Below, one piece after another: positions 1-9,388 of a stretch of 64,000 nt of DNA. The translations under genes were made by a program, and so were the position numbers. Origin of the DNA: Pseudomonas kielensis (GTDB lineage Bacteria > Pseudomonadota > Gammaproteobacteria > Pseudomonadales > Pseudomonadaceae); assembly GCF_014236655.1 (NCBI RefSeq), contig NZ_JACMYG010000004.1, positions 62,001-126,000 on the forward strand. The letters are read 5' to 3'. The notes under the pieces were generated by a model. It was not told where the DNA came from and did not search any database. It saw only the letters and a program-made list of their open reading frames with translations. The first letter of the stretch is position 1, and each line of letters opens with the position of its first letter.

Positions 1-949
<949 letters not shown>

Positions 950-977
950 CTATAGATCCGGCGAATAAGCAGTTTTT

Positions 978-2573
978 TCATGGGTTTCGCAGGCGTTCAG
1001 CCAGTGCGCTCGCCAGTTGCGCGGTCAGCCCGTAGACCGATAGTTGTGGGTTGGCGCCAATGCTGGTGGGGAACAGCGAGCCGTCATGCACCGACAGATT
1101 GCGCAATTGATGATGCCGCCCGAGGCTGTCGGTCACGGCGTGGGCCGGGTCTTCACCCATGGCGCAACCACCCATGACGTGGGCACTGCCCAGGCGGGTG
1201 CGATACAGCTCCAGGCTCAGGCCGTCGATCAGGGTGCGGGCTTGCGCGAGGCTGTTCACGTAGCGCGCATCGGCGTGCATCGGCATGACGGCCTTGGCGC
1301 CCCCGGCGAACTGGATCTCGGCCATGCTGTGAAACGCCCGGCGCAGGCCGTCCCAGGCATAGTCGGAGACCTGGTAGTCGAGCACCGGCGTGCCATCGCT
1401 GCGTAACTCGACACTGCCGCCGCTGCTGTCCGGGTGGAAACCGTCACGCAGCAGGGCCAGCATGGCGTGGGTATGGGGCAGTTGCTGCATGTGCGCCGCG
1501 CTCTCGGCGCCGAAACCGCCGAGCAGGGTCGCCGCCAGCGCCGGGTGCAGCGGCGGCACTTCGAGCTTGTAGGACATTTTGCCGGTGGTGCCGTCCTGCC
1601 ATTGAAAGTGGTCGGAGTAAATCGACTGCGGCGCACCGTAGAACGGGTTGATGACTTCATCGAACAGCCCGGCGGACATGTTCACCAGGTGCAGGAAAGT
1701 GCGTTTGCCGAGGCGTTCGTGGGGGTCGGGTGCCTTGGAGCGCAGCAACAGTGCCGGGCTGTTGATCCCGCCTCCGGCCAATACGTAGTGCCGTGCCTTG
1801 ACGGTAATGGTGCGGCCAGTGGGCGCCACGCAGCGCTCATCCATGGCCACGCACAGCAGGCCGGTGACCTGGTCGTCCTTGATCAACAGCTGTTCGGCGC
1901 GAGCCAGGTACAGCAGCTCGCCGCCTTTTTCCAGCGTCGCGGGAATGGTAGTGACCATCATCGACTGCTTGGCATTGGTCGGGCAGCCCATGCCGCAATA
2001 GCCGAGGTTCCAGCACCCGCGCACGTTGCGTGGAATCACGTGCCAGCTGTAGCCGAGTTGCTCGCAGCCTTTCTTGATCACTTCATTGTTGGCATTGGGC
2101 GGCACCAGCCAGGGCGCGACGCCCAGGCGTTGTTCCATTTTTTCGAACCAGGGCGCCATGTCCGTCGGGCTGTGGCCCTTGACGGCATGCTCCCTGGCCC
2201 AGTGTTCGAGGGTCTGTTCGGGGGTGCGAAAGCTCGAGGTCCAGTTGATCAGTGTCGTGCCACCCACCGCGCGGCCCTGGAGGATGGTGATCGCACCGTC
2301 CTTGCTCATGCGGCCGATGCCCTCCTGGTAGAGGTTGGCGTAGGCCTGGTCTTCGAGCATTTTGAAGTCGCTGCTGGTCTTGAGCTGGCCTTCTTCGATC
2401 AGCAGCACCTTATAGCCGGCCGCACTGAGGATCTCGGCCGTGGTGCCACCGCCCGCGCCGCTGCCGATGATGGCGATGTCGGCTTCCAGGGTCAGGTCAT
2501 TGGCCAGTTGTGAGCCGTTGTAGGTTTTCCAGCCGCGGGCCATGCCTTCGCGGAACGGATCGGGTACGGGCAT
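978..2573 (-). CDS. laoA: GMC-family long-chain alcohol dehydrogenase LaoA
   Basis: FAD-dependent GMC oxidoreductase of 531 aa. The dinucleotide-binding loop is at residues 37-43 (GSGAGGG), followed by an acidic end to the second strand (LLIEEG). A C-terminal NPQLSVYGL segment fits the GMC catalytic region. The order GMC oxidoreductase, small secreted protein, aldehyde dehydrogenase, divergent TetR, all next to coaD, is that of the P. aeruginosa LaoABCR system, which oxidises long-chain alcohols from SDS and alkane degradation. The N-terminus (MPVPDPFREG) has no signal peptide. It is last in the laoC-laoB-laoA operon, 43 bases after laoB. The name rests on family and gene order. Confidence 0.88.
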   Translation of the reverse strand: MPVPDPFREGMARGWKTYNGSQLANDLTLEADIAIIGSGAGGGTTAEILSAAGYKVLLIEEGQLKTSSDFKMLEDQAYANLYQEGIGRMSKDGAITILQGRAVGGTTLINWTSSFRTPEQTLEHWAREHAVKGHSPTDMAPWFEKMEQRLGVAPWLVPPNANNEVIKKGCEQLGYSWHVIPRNVRGCWNLGYCGMGCPTNAKQSMMVTTIPATLEKGGELLYLARAEQLLIKDDQVTGLLCVAMDERCVAPTGRTITVKARHYVLAGGGINSPALLLRSKAPDPHERLGKRTFLHLVNMSAGLFDEVINPFYGAPQSIYSDHFQWQDGTTGKMSYKLEVPPLHPALAATLLGGFGAESAAHMQQLPHTHAMLALLRDGFHPDSSGGSVELRSDGTPVLDYQVSDYAWDGLRRAFHSMAEIQFAGGAKAVMPMHADARYVNSLAQARTLIDGLSLELYRTRLGSAHVMGGCAMGEDPAHAVTDSLGRHHQLRNLSVHDGSLFPTSIGANPQLSVYGLTAQLASALAERLRNP

Positions 2574-2616
2574 CTGGGGCTCTCTTATATTTATGAGGTG
2601 GTGAGGGGCGTGGATC

Positions 2617-3162
2617 TCAGACCTTCGGTGGTCCGGGATAGCCGCAATGGGCCCACGACTCGGCGCGGCTGTACCAGGCCATCATCACCAGTTGCAGGAT
2701 CGAACTGTGGCCCATGCGCAGCAGGCTTAATGAGCTGTTTTGCCAGCGTTGCAGGAAGTGGCGGATGGCCTCGCTGCTGGCATTTTCCCAACTGCCCCAG
2801 ATTCCGGTCAGTGGCCCACGGGTGACCGACATGCCCAGCACGTCGAACAGTTGCTGAGTCAGCTTGAGCATTTGTGGCGACAGGTGATCGAGGCCGTGGT
2901 CCAGGCTGCGCAAGGTTTGTTCAGTGGCGGCGGGGAGTTTTTCGGCCGCCACGGTGCCCTCGAGCATCACCGGCAACAGCGCCCGCAAAAAACCCAGGTC
3001 ACTGTCGCGGATAATTGCAAAACCGTTGGCCGGGCTGCTGGCCGAGCAACCGCTGAGGCTGGCGCCCAGGCCCGCGGTGGCGAGGAAGGCGGTGGCGCCG
3101 AGGCTGAATTTGAGCAGGCCGCGCCGGGACAGCGCGGGGGCATCGTAAAAGCGTGGGTTCAT
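2617..3162 (-). CDS. laoB: LaoB, probable Tat-exported lipoprotein partner of LaoA
   Basis: 181 aa. The N-terminus has a twin-arginine motif (SRRGLLKF, residues 12-19), a hydrophobic stretch, and a lipobox LSGC with the candidate lipidated cysteine at residue 39. This predicts export in folded form and anchoring in a membrane. The mature part has no enzyme motif that I recognise; its size and its place beside a GMC oxidoreductase resemble the small Tat subunits of gluconate and fructose dehydrogenases (inference). It sits between laoC and laoA with short gaps, so it should be co-transcribed. Confidence 0.83.
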   Translation of the reverse strand: MNPRFYDAPALSRRGLLKFSLGATAFLATAGLGASLSGCSASSPANGFAIIRDSDLGFLRALLPVMLEGTVAAEKLPAATEQTLRSLDHGLDHLSPQMLKLTQQLFDVLGMSVTRGPLTGIWGSWENASSEAIRHFLQRWQNSSLSLLRMGHSSILQLVMMAWYSRAESWAHCGYPGPPKV

Positions 3163-3188
3163 TATTGTTTTTACCCGGCAGTGAAGAG

Positions 3189-4619
3189 TCAGCGGATGAA
3201 CAGTTTCTGGATCAGTTTCTGGATCGACTTGCCGTAGGGTGGGTAGATCAACTTGGCCGCGTTGAAGCGCTGCTTGATCAGCACGCCCTTGGCTTTGCTG
3301 AACGTCAGGAAACCTTCCCGGCCGTGGTAATGGCCCATGCCGGAAGCGCCGATGCCACCAAACGGCATGTCGTCCTGGGCAACGTGCAGCAGGGTGTCGT
3401 TGAGGCAGACGCCGCCGGAGTGGGTTTCCTGGAGTACGCGATTCTGTTCGGCCTTGTTGTAGCCAAAGTAGTAAAGCGCCAGTGGACGGGGCCGTTGATT
3501 GATGTAGGCAAACGCCTGGTCCAGGGTCGTGTAAGGGACCACTGGTAGCAGCGGGCCGAAGATTTCATCCTGCATCACGATCATCTCGTCGCTGACGTTC
3601 AACAGCACGCTGTGGCCCATGCGTCGATCCTGGTCTTGCTCGAACAGCGGGATCACCTGCGCGCCCTTGGCGCTCGCGTCACTCAGGTAACTGTGCAACC
3701 GCGCCAGTTGGCGTGGGTTGATGATGGCGGTGTAGTCCGGGTTGTCCGCCAGGGTCGGGTAGAAGCCACGCACCGCCTGGCGATAGGCCTCGACGAAAGA
3801 CTCGACCCGGTCCTGCGGCACCAGTACATAGTCGGGAGCGACGCAGGTCTGCCCGGCGTTCAGGGTCTTGCCGAAGGCGATGCGTTCGGCGGCATCCTTG
3901 AGGGGCACGTCGTGGGAGACGATGGCCGGGGATTTGCCACCCAGTTCCAGGGTCACCGGTGTCAGGTTTTCGGCCGCCGCGCGCATCACGTGTTTGCCAA
4001 TGCTGGTGGCGCCGGTGAACAGCAGATGGTCGAACGGCAGTTGGGAAAACGCCACGCCCACGTCGGCCTCGCCCAGCACCACGGTCACCAGGTCCTCGGG
4101 AAAGATCTGGCCCAGCAGGAATTTAAGCAGCTTGCCGGTGGCCGGGGTGGATTCGCTGAGTTTGAGCATCACCCGGTTGCCCGCCGAGAGGGCGCCGACC
4201 AGCGGGCCGATCGCCAGGTACAACGGGTAGTTCCACGGCACGATGACCCCGACCACCCCCAACGGTTGGTAGACCACCTTGGCCTTGGCCGGCTGGAAGG
4301 CCACGCCCACTTTGCGCGGTGAGGCTTTCATCCAGCCCTTGAGGTGTTTGCTGGCGTAATGGATGCAATGCAGGCTCGGCATCAGTTCGGCGAGCAGGGT
4401 TTCATCGGCGCTGCGGTTGCTGAAGTCTTCGCTGATCGCGTCGATCAACTTCTGGCGCTGGTCACTCAGGACGTCGCTCAACACCTTGAGCCACATCTGG
4501 CGCTGGGCCGCGGGCGGCATCGGGTTGGCCGCATACGCCTGGCGCTGGGCGGTAAACAGGTTGTGAAGCTCACTCAATGGCTGCTGGGAGTCTTGCAGGT
4601 AGGCAATTTCGGCGGTCAT
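3189..4619 (-). CDS. laoC: Aldehyde dehydrogenase LaoC (coniferyl-aldehyde-dehydrogenase type)
   Basis: NAD(P)-dependent aldehyde dehydrogenase of 476 aa, of the kind often labelled coniferyl aldehyde dehydrogenase. The general base is E225 in LELGGK, and the nucleophile C259 lies in GQTCVAPD. PWNYP near residues 128-132 fits the cofactor fold. There is no signal peptide, so it should be cytosolic. In the Lao system it turns the long-chain aldehyde made by LaoA into the fatty acid for beta-oxidation. First gene of the operon; start codon preceded by CTGGAG and an A10 tract. The true substrate cannot be told from sequence, but the context favours fatty aldehydes. Confidence 0.9.
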   Translation of the reverse strand: MTAEIAYLQDSQQPLSELHNLFTAQRQAYAANPMPPAAQRQMWLKVLSDVLSDQRQKLIDAISEDFSNRSADETLLAELMPSLHCIHYASKHLKGWMKASPRKVGVAFQPAKAKVVYQPLGVVGVIVPWNYPLYLAIGPLVGALSAGNRVMLKLSESTPATGKLLKFLLGQIFPEDLVTVVLGEADVGVAFSQLPFDHLLFTGATSIGKHVMRAAAENLTPVTLELGGKSPAIVSHDVPLKDAAERIAFGKTLNAGQTCVAPDYVLVPQDRVESFVEAYRQAVRGFYPTLADNPDYTAIINPRQLARLHSYLSDASAKGAQVIPLFEQDQDRRMGHSVLLNVSDEMIVMQDEIFGPLLPVVPYTTLDQAFAYINQRPRPLALYYFGYNKAEQNRVLQETHSGGVCLNDTLLHVAQDDMPFGGIGASGMGHYHGREGFLTFSKAKGVLIKQRFNAAKLIYPPYGKSIQKLIQKLFIR

Positions 4620-4630
4620 GGTAGCTCCAG

Positions 4631-4643
4631 GTTTTTTTTTTAA
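4631..4643 (-). promoter_or_regulatory. A-rich tract just upstream of the laoC SD (possible Hfq/Crc site)
   Basis: On the laoC mRNA strand an A10 run lies directly before the CTGGAG ribosome binding site. It fits the AANAANAA pattern to which Hfq with Crc binds in Pseudomonas to impose catabolite repression. A homopolymer fits many patterns, so this is only a candidate. Confidence 0.35.
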
Positions 4644-4651
4644 TGGGGAAG

Positions 4652-4680
4652 TTTTTAGAGTCTATGCTCTAAAAAGTCAA
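4652..4680 (-). promoter_or_regulatory. laoC promoter with embedded LaoR operator candidate
   Basis: On the minus strand TTGACT, 17 bases, then TAAAAA make a sigma70-like promoter for laoCBA. A perfect dyad, TTTTTAGAG-N6-CTCTAAAAA (4652-4675), fills the spacer and the -10 element. A dimeric repressor bound here would block RNA polymerase, as expected of the divergently encoded TetR protein LaoR. Confidence 0.65.
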
Positions 4681-4705
4681 ATGACTTCCTCGGGAAGCGA
4701 TGATT

Positions 4706-4721
4706 TATCCGCCGACGGATA
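4706..4721. promoter_or_regulatory. Second dyad in the laoC-laoR intergenic region
   Basis: TATCCG-N4-CGGATA is a perfect inverted repeat close to the laoR start. Its sequence differs from the TTTTTAGAG dyad, so it may serve another regulator or be a local hairpin in the laoR leader. Confidence 0.35.
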
Positions 4722-4766
4722 GGTCGTAAGATGCCCACAACGCACAGCAGAATTAAAGCTCAAGCC

Positions 4767-5438
4767 ATGGCCCCACGAATAAAAACCAGCGAGCGCATCG
4801 TGCAGAACAGCCTGGAGCTGTTCAACCAGCAGGGTGAGCGCAGCATCAGCACCAACCATATCGCCGCGCACATGGAGATATCCCCGGGCAACCTGTACTA
4901 CCACTTCCCTAACAAGCAGGCGATCATCGCCGTGTTGTTCAGCGAGTACGAGGCCCTGGTGGAAAGCTTCCTGCGCCCGCCGCAAGGGCGCGCCGCCACA
5001 GTCGAAGACAAGCGCTACTACCTGCAGGAACTGCTGGATGCGATGTGGCGCTACCGGTTTTTGCACCGCGACCTGGAGCACCTGCTGGACAATGATCCGG
5101 AGCTGGCGGCCCGTTATCGACGTTTCTCCCAACGCTGCCTGATCCAGGGCACGGCGATCTACGCCGGTTTTGTCGAGGCGGGCATTCTCGCCATGAACAA
5201 GGTGCAGATCGAATCCCTGACGCTCAACGCCTGGATCATCCTGACGTCCTGGGTGCGTTTTCTGTGCACCACCCGGGAAAACTCCAGCCACCTCAGTGAA
5301 CAGGCCATTAAACGCGGCGTGTACCAGGTGCTGGTGCTGGAAGCCGGGTTTGTCACCGAACAATCGCGCGAGGAAATCGACGCCCTGTTCGAGGAGTTTT
5401 ACGTGCCGCTGGGCCAGGCCCTCGAAGAAGTGCAGTAG
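4767..5438 (+). CDS. laoR: TetR-family repressor LaoR
   Basis: 223 aa DNA-binding repressor. The N-terminal helix-turn-helix runs roughly over residues 20-48 (TNHIAAHMEISPGNLYYHF), followed by an all-helical ligand domain. In P. aeruginosa LaoR represses laoABC and is relieved by fatty-acyl-type effectors. It is divergent from laoC, with the dyads described nearby. The frame is open to an upstream ATG at 4731, but the conserved N-terminus is MAPRIKTSERIVQ, so 4767 is preferred; neither start has a strong SD. Confidence 0.87.
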   Translation: MAPRIKTSERIVQNSLELFNQQGERSISTNHIAAHMEISPGNLYYHFPNKQAIIAVLFSEYEALVESFLRPPQGRAATVEDKRYYLQELLDAMWRYRFLHRDLEHLLDNDPELAARYRRFSQRCLIQGTAIYAGFVEAGILAMNKVQIESLTLNAWIILTSWVRFLCTTRENSSHLSEQAIKRGVYQVLVLEAGFVTEQSREEIDALFEEFYVPLGQALEEVQ

Positions 5439-5472
5439 GATCGCGCCAAGACTTACCTCACAGGAGCCCGCT

Positions 5473-6327
5473 ATGCCCATCGCGCAACTGATCAGCCCCC
5501 TTGCCCTGGACCAGAAAAAGGATCAGGCCGCTCTGGTGATCCTGGATTGTCGTTTTGCCCTCGAAGACCCGGATTATGGCCAGCGCAGCTATGCCGACGG
5601 GCATATCGCCGGCGCCTCGTTTGCCGATCTGGAGCGTGACCTCAGCGGGCCGGTGATCAAGGGGGTCACTGGCCGTCACCCGCTGCCGGACCCCCAGGCC
5701 CTGATCGAGCGCCTGCAAGCCTGGGGCATCGGTAACGACAGCCAGGTGGTGCTGTATGACGACGGTCCCGGTGCGTATGCGGCCCGGGCCTGGTGGTTGC
5801 TGGCGTGGCTGGGCAAGCGTGATGGCGTGTTTATTCTCGACGGTGGCCTCAAGGCCTGGCACGCCGCCGGCCTGCCGCTGAGCCTGGATGCGCCGGGCAA
5901 TCACCGCGGCACGTTCAGCGGTGCCCCGGACGCGGCGATGGTCTTGAGCGCCGACCAACTGCAGCAACGCCTCGCCCGGCCGGAGCTGACCCTGCTCGAT
6001 GCCCGGGGGCTGCCGCGTTTTCGCGGCGAGGTCGAGCCGATCGATCCGGTGGCCGGGCACATCCCGGGCGCGTCATGTGCGGCCTTCACCGATAACCTGG
6101 GGCCGGACGGGTGCTTTCTACCGGCTGCGCAACTCCAGCAGCGGTTTGCCGAGAAATTGGCGCAGCGCTCGCCGAGCGAACTGGTGGCGTACTGCGGCTC
6201 GGGCGTGACGGCTTGCCACAACCTGTTTGCCCTGTGCCTCGCCGGCTACCCGTTGGGGGCACTGTACGCCGGCTCGTGGAGCGAATGGATCACCGATCCG
6301 CAGCGCGCGATTGCCACCGGCGATTAA
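5473..6327 (+). CDS. Tandem-rhodanese sulfurtransferase (3-mercaptopyruvate type)
   Basis: 284 aa with two rhodanese domains. Only the second carries the active-site cysteine (C241). The loop reads CGSGVTA, which is the form seen in 3-mercaptopyruvate sulfurtransferases, whereas thiosulfate enzymes usually have CRKGVTA. The expected reaction is sulfur transfer from mercaptopyruvate to a thiol or cyanide acceptor in the cytosol. The start follows a clear SD (CAGGAG). It lies 34 bases after laoR on the same strand and may be co-transcribed, though no functional link to the lao genes is known. It ends three bases from the convergent azlD stop, with no terminator between. Confidence 0.88.
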   Translation: MPIAQLISPLALDQKKDQAALVILDCRFALEDPDYGQRSYADGHIAGASFADLERDLSGPVIKGVTGRHPLPDPQALIERLQAWGIGNDSQVVLYDDGPGAYAARAWWLLAWLGKRDGVFILDGGLKAWHAAGLPLSLDAPGNHRGTFSGAPDAAMVLSADQLQQRLARPELTLLDARGLPRFRGEVEPIDPVAGHIPGASCAAFTDNLGPDGCFLPAAQLQQRFAEKLAQRSPSELVAYCGSGVTACHNLFALCLAGYPLGALYAGSWSEWITDPQRAIATGD

Positions 6328-6330
6328 GCC

Positions 6331-6660
6331 TTAGAGCGGTAACTGCCCCAGCAGCCAGCGCAAGCCAAAGAACACGAGCATGCCGCCACCGATGGTCGCC
6401 AGCAGGTGGCGGGTGGTGGCTGCGATGGCAATGGCTGCCAACCCCGCCAACAGGTAGGCATTGTCCAGGGTCAGCGCCCAGTGCTGGCCATCGGGTAACA
6501 GCATGCCTGGCACCACGATGGCTGTCAGGACCGCCGTCGGCACGTAGTGCAGGCCCTGGCGCACCAGCGGCGGGAACTTCAGGTTGGGCCAGGCGAACAG
6601 GCTGTAGCGCAGCGCAAAGGTGATCGCCATCATTCCCAGAATCAGCCAGCCGTCACTCAT
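6331..6660 (-). CDS. azlD: AzlD-type small subunit of branched-chain amino acid exporter
   Basis: 109 aa, almost wholly hydrophobic, with about four predicted membrane helices and a C-terminal FFGLRWLLG segment. AzlD/YgaH proteins pair with AzlC/YgaZ to export valine, leucine and isoleucine or analogues across the inner membrane. The start ATG overlaps the azlC stop (ATGA), which points to translational coupling. An open frame extends further upstream over azlC, but that part is a shadow. Confidence 0.9.
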   Translation of the reverse strand: MSDGWLILGMMAITFALRYSLFAWPNLKFPPLVRQGLHYVPTAVLTAIVVPGMLLPDGQHWALTLDNAYLLAGLAAIAIAATTRHLLATIGGGMLVFFGLRWLLGQLPL

Positions 6661-7376
6661 GAGCGCAACTCCCTGGCGGGGTGTTGCTGCGTTTGGCGGC
6701 GCTCCAGCAGCACGCCCACGGCGATCCCGCTGAAAGCCGCGGCCATCAGGCCCAGTTTGTAGGGCCAGTGCAGGGTGGCCAGGGCCACGGCGCCGGCGGC
6801 CAGGGCCGCGGCAATTTGCGGCCGGTTGCGCAACAGCGGCACGACAATCCCGATAAAGGTCGCCAGCATCGCGAACTCCAGGCCCCAGCTCGCCAGGTCC
6901 GGCACTGCCTGGCCAAACAGCACGCCGGCCAGCGAACTGCCCACCCAGCAGGCATACAGCGAGCTGGCGACGCCCAGCCAGTACCACTGCGCCAGGGGCT
7001 TGTCGCCGTGCAGCAGGTAGAACCGCTGGACCACGGCAAAGGTTTCGTCGGTCAGCCAGAAGGCCAGGAGTAGGCGCCAGTGCTGCGGCAGGCGGCCGAC
7101 ATAGGGTTGCAGGGTGGCGCTGTAGAGCACGTGACGCAGGTTGACGATGAAGGTGGTCAACAGGATCACCAGCACGCTGGCGCCGGTGCCCAACAGACTG
7201 AGGGCGATCAGTTGCGCAGAGCCGGCATACACCAGCAGTGACATACCGACCGCCTGCCACAGGGTCAGGCCTGCCGCGCCGGCCAGGGTGCCGAAGATCA
7301 GGCCGAACGGCAGGATGCCCACCGCCATGGCGAAACTGTCGCGGATGCCACGGGAAAAAAGTTGCTGACGGGTCAT
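6657..7376 (-). CDS. azlC: AzlC-type large subunit of branched-chain amino acid exporter
   Basis: 239 aa integral membrane protein with several hydrophobic helices and the family N-terminal segment FAMAVGILPFGLIFG. AzlC/YgaZ is the larger partner of a two-component amino acid exporter. It follows the AraC-type regulator by 79 bases on the same strand, so that regulator probably controls it. The actual substrate is inferred from family only. Confidence 0.93.
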   Translation of the reverse strand: MTRQQLFSRGIRDSFAMAVGILPFGLIFGTLAGAAGLTLWQAVGMSLLVYAGSAQLIALSLLGTGASVLVILLTTFIVNLRHVLYSATLQPYVGRLPQHWRLLLAFWLTDETFAVVQRFYLLHGDKPLAQWYWLGVASSLYACWVGSSLAGVLFGQAVPDLASWGLEFAMLATFIGIVVPLLRNRPQIAAALAAGAVALATLHWPYKLGLMAAAFSGIAVGVLLERRQTQQHPARELRS

Positions 7377-7455
7377 GGAGACTCTCCTTGTGCCGGCATC
7401 TTGCGCGGCCTGACAAAGAGTTGTCTTGAACGATCTTGCAGATTTTCCTCGGTTT

Positions 7456-8289
7456 CTACGGGGCCATTCTGGCAGAGCGGTAGGCGCCAGGGCCGACGCC
7501 GTAGACCTTCTTGAATTGTCGGGTCAAATGGCTCTGGTCGGCAAACCCCAGTTGTGTGGCGACCGCCAGCGGCAGGCAGCCTTCGCGCAGTAGCGCCCGG
7601 GCCTGGGCGATGCGCTGTTGCATCAGCCAGGTGTGCGGCGGCATGCCGGTGGCGTGGCGGAACACTCGGGCGAAGTGGAAGGGTGACAGGTTGACCGCCG
7701 CCGCGAGCGCTTCCAGTGACGGCGGTGCCGCCAGTTGCGCATGCAGCAACTCCTTGGCCCGGGCAATGGCCCGGTGCTCCCGGCCCGGCTGCCCAGGCAT
7801 GGCCACGGCGGCATGGCGCTGCAGCAGCGAAAGCATCATTTCCCGCCACAAGGTCTGCTGTTGCAGGGCGCTGGCCGGGCTTTCCAGCAAGCGGTGCAAC
7901 TGGCAGAACCCGCTGACCAGGTCCGGGTCGCGATACAGCGTGGCGCCGAAGGCCGGCAAGGTGTGGGTGGGTAATTCGAGTTCGGCCAGCAGCCCGAGGA
8001 TTTGCCCGTTGTCCGGGTAGAACGCGCGGTACAGCCAGCCATCCTCGGTGCCCTTGTGGCCGGTGTGCAGTTCGTCCGGGTTGATGACCACCAGGGTGCC
8101 GCTGCCGGCCAGGTGTTCGGCACCGCGATAACGGTAGCGCTGGGCGCCCGCCATGATCATGCCGATCACAAAACCGTCGTGCACATGGGGTACGAAGCGT
8201 TGCTCGATGTAGCGCGCCGACAGCAGTTCGACCCCGGCCAAAGGGTCGGTTTGCCAAAAACGGATCGACTCGCCCGAGTGGCTGTCCAT
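7456..8289 (-). CDS. AraC-family transcriptional regulator with cupin sensor domain
   Basis: 277 aa. The N-terminal half is a cupin-like AraC ligand-binding domain (HVHDGFVIG near residues 34-42). The C-terminal 100 residues hold two helix-turn-helix units, the second ending in FADQSHLTRQFKKVYG. The frame is open upstream to 8433, but MDSHSGESIRFWQ is the plausible N-terminus; it starts four bases after the hydrolase gene ends. AraC regulators next to azlCD are common in pseudomonads, and amino acid or analogue sensing is likely but unproven. Confidence 0.88.
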   Translation of the reverse strand: MDSHSGESIRFWQTDPLAGVELLSARYIEQRFVPHVHDGFVIGMIMAGAQRYRYRGAEHLAGSGTLVVINPDELHTGHKGTEDGWLYRAFYPDNGQILGLLAELELPTHTLPAFGATLYRDPDLVSGFCQLHRLLESPASALQQQTLWREMMLSLLQRHAAVAMPGQPGREHRAIARAKELLHAQLAAPPSLEALAAAVNLSPFHFARVFRHATGMPPHTWLMQQRIAQARALLREGCLPLAVATQLGFADQSHLTRQFKKVYGVGPGAYRSARMAP

Positions 8290-8293
8290 GGCC

Positions 8294-9388
8294 TTACCCG
8301 CGACTTGCCTGGCTGAGCCACTGGGGGATGCGCCGCTCCAGGTAATAACCCGGAGTGCGCAGGCTGCCGTCGACAAAACCGACGTGCCCGCCCTTGGCCT
8401 GTAGCTCGAAGCGGGTGCACGCCGACAGTTCACTGGCTTCCGGCAGGCTGTGGGGGTAGACGAAGGGGTCGTCGGCGGCCTGGATGATCAGGGTCGGGGT
8501 GCGGATCTCGCCGAGGAAGTAGCGACTGGAGGCGCGACGGTAGTAGTCCTGGGCATCGGCGTAGCCGTGCAGCGGTGCGGTGACCCGACCGTCGAAGTCC
8601 CAGAAGGTGCGCATCTTGTCCAGCGAGCCGAGGCTGGCGAGGGTCGCGAGGCCTTCATGGCGCCCGTCCTGGAGAAACTGGCGCTGCTTGTTCTTGATGT
8701 AGGCCAGCATTTCGCGCATGAAGTGCGCCTGGTAGACCTTGGAGAAACCCTGCCCGATACGGTCCGCGCACTGGTCCAGGCGAAAGGGCACCGAGACCGC
8801 CACCGCGCCCAGCAACGGGCTGGCGCTGCCGGTTTCCCCCAGGTGCTTGAGCAGCACGTTGCCCCCCAGGGAGTAGCCGACCGCATACAGCGGGGCCAGT
8901 GGCCGCGTTGCCCGCAGGTGGTTGATCGCCGCCGCGAGGTCCTCGCTGGCACCGGAGTGGTAACTGCGTGGCAGCAGATTCGGTTCACCCGAGCATCCGC
9001 GCCAGTTCAGCGCGACGCTGGCCCAGCCTTGCGCGGCGAGGGCGCGTTGCAGGCCGGCGACATAGGGCGAATTGGAGGAACCGGTCAGCCCGTGCAGCAC
9101 CAGCACCAGGGGCGCGTCGACGCTGTGTGGGCCGTGCCAGTCGAGATCGAGGAAGTCGCCGTCGTCGAGCCATAGGCGTTCGCGCGGCCGCTCCAGGTGG
9201 GTGGTCTTGCGCCACAGCGGCCCCCACAGGGTTTGCAGGTGCGGGTTGCCGAGGCCGAATGCCGGGGTGAAGGGTTTTGCCGGTGCGGGTGAGGGTTGGG
9301 GCACGACGATCTCGTTGCTGCGGATGGACAAGGTGGCAGAACGAGGGGCCCGTTCTGCCGGTACAACTGGAAAACTAACTTGCCACAA
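8294..9388 (-). CDS. YheT-family alpha/beta hydrolase
   Basis: Cytosolic serine hydrolase of up to 364 aa. The nucleophile elbow is GYSLGG with S173. A late DDPFVYP segment and GGHVGF supply the likely acid and histidine. LGNPHLQTLWGPLWR (near 46-60) is the hallmark of the YheT/EMB8 group, whose substrates are unclear but are thought to be esters or lipids. The listed start is TTG, with GAGGAG just upstream, and overlaps the end of the M16 gene by 14 bases; a start nearer the conserved core is also possible. It should be co-transcribed with the M16 pair. Confidence 0.86.
   Translation of the reverse strand: MWQVSFPVVPAERAPRSATLSIRSNEIVVPQPSPAPAKPFTPAFGLGNPHLQTLWGPLWRKTTHLERPRERLWLDDGDFLDLDWHGPHSVDAPLVLVLHGLTGSSNSPYVAGLQRALAAQGWASVALNWRGCSGEPNLLPRSYHSGASEDLAAAINHLRATRPLAPLYAVGYSLGGNVLLKHLGETGSASPLLGAVAVSVPFRLDQCADRIGQGFSKVYQAHFMREMLAYIKNKQRQFLQDGRHEGLATLASLGSLDKMRTFWDFDGRVTAPLHGYADAQDYYRRASSRYFLGEIRTPTLIIQAADDPFVYPHSLPEASELSACTRFELQAKGGHVGFVDGSLRTPGYYLERRIPQWLSQASRG

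Noticed and set aside
978..5438. laoABCR as a wholly new system
   Set aside because: Gene order and families match the described LaoABCR of P. aeruginosa; only export and operator details are new here.
6331..7416. 361-codon minus-strand frame that ends as AzlD
   Set aside because: Only the last 109 codons are AzlD. The upstream part overlaps azlC out of frame, so it is not an AzlC-AzlD fusion.
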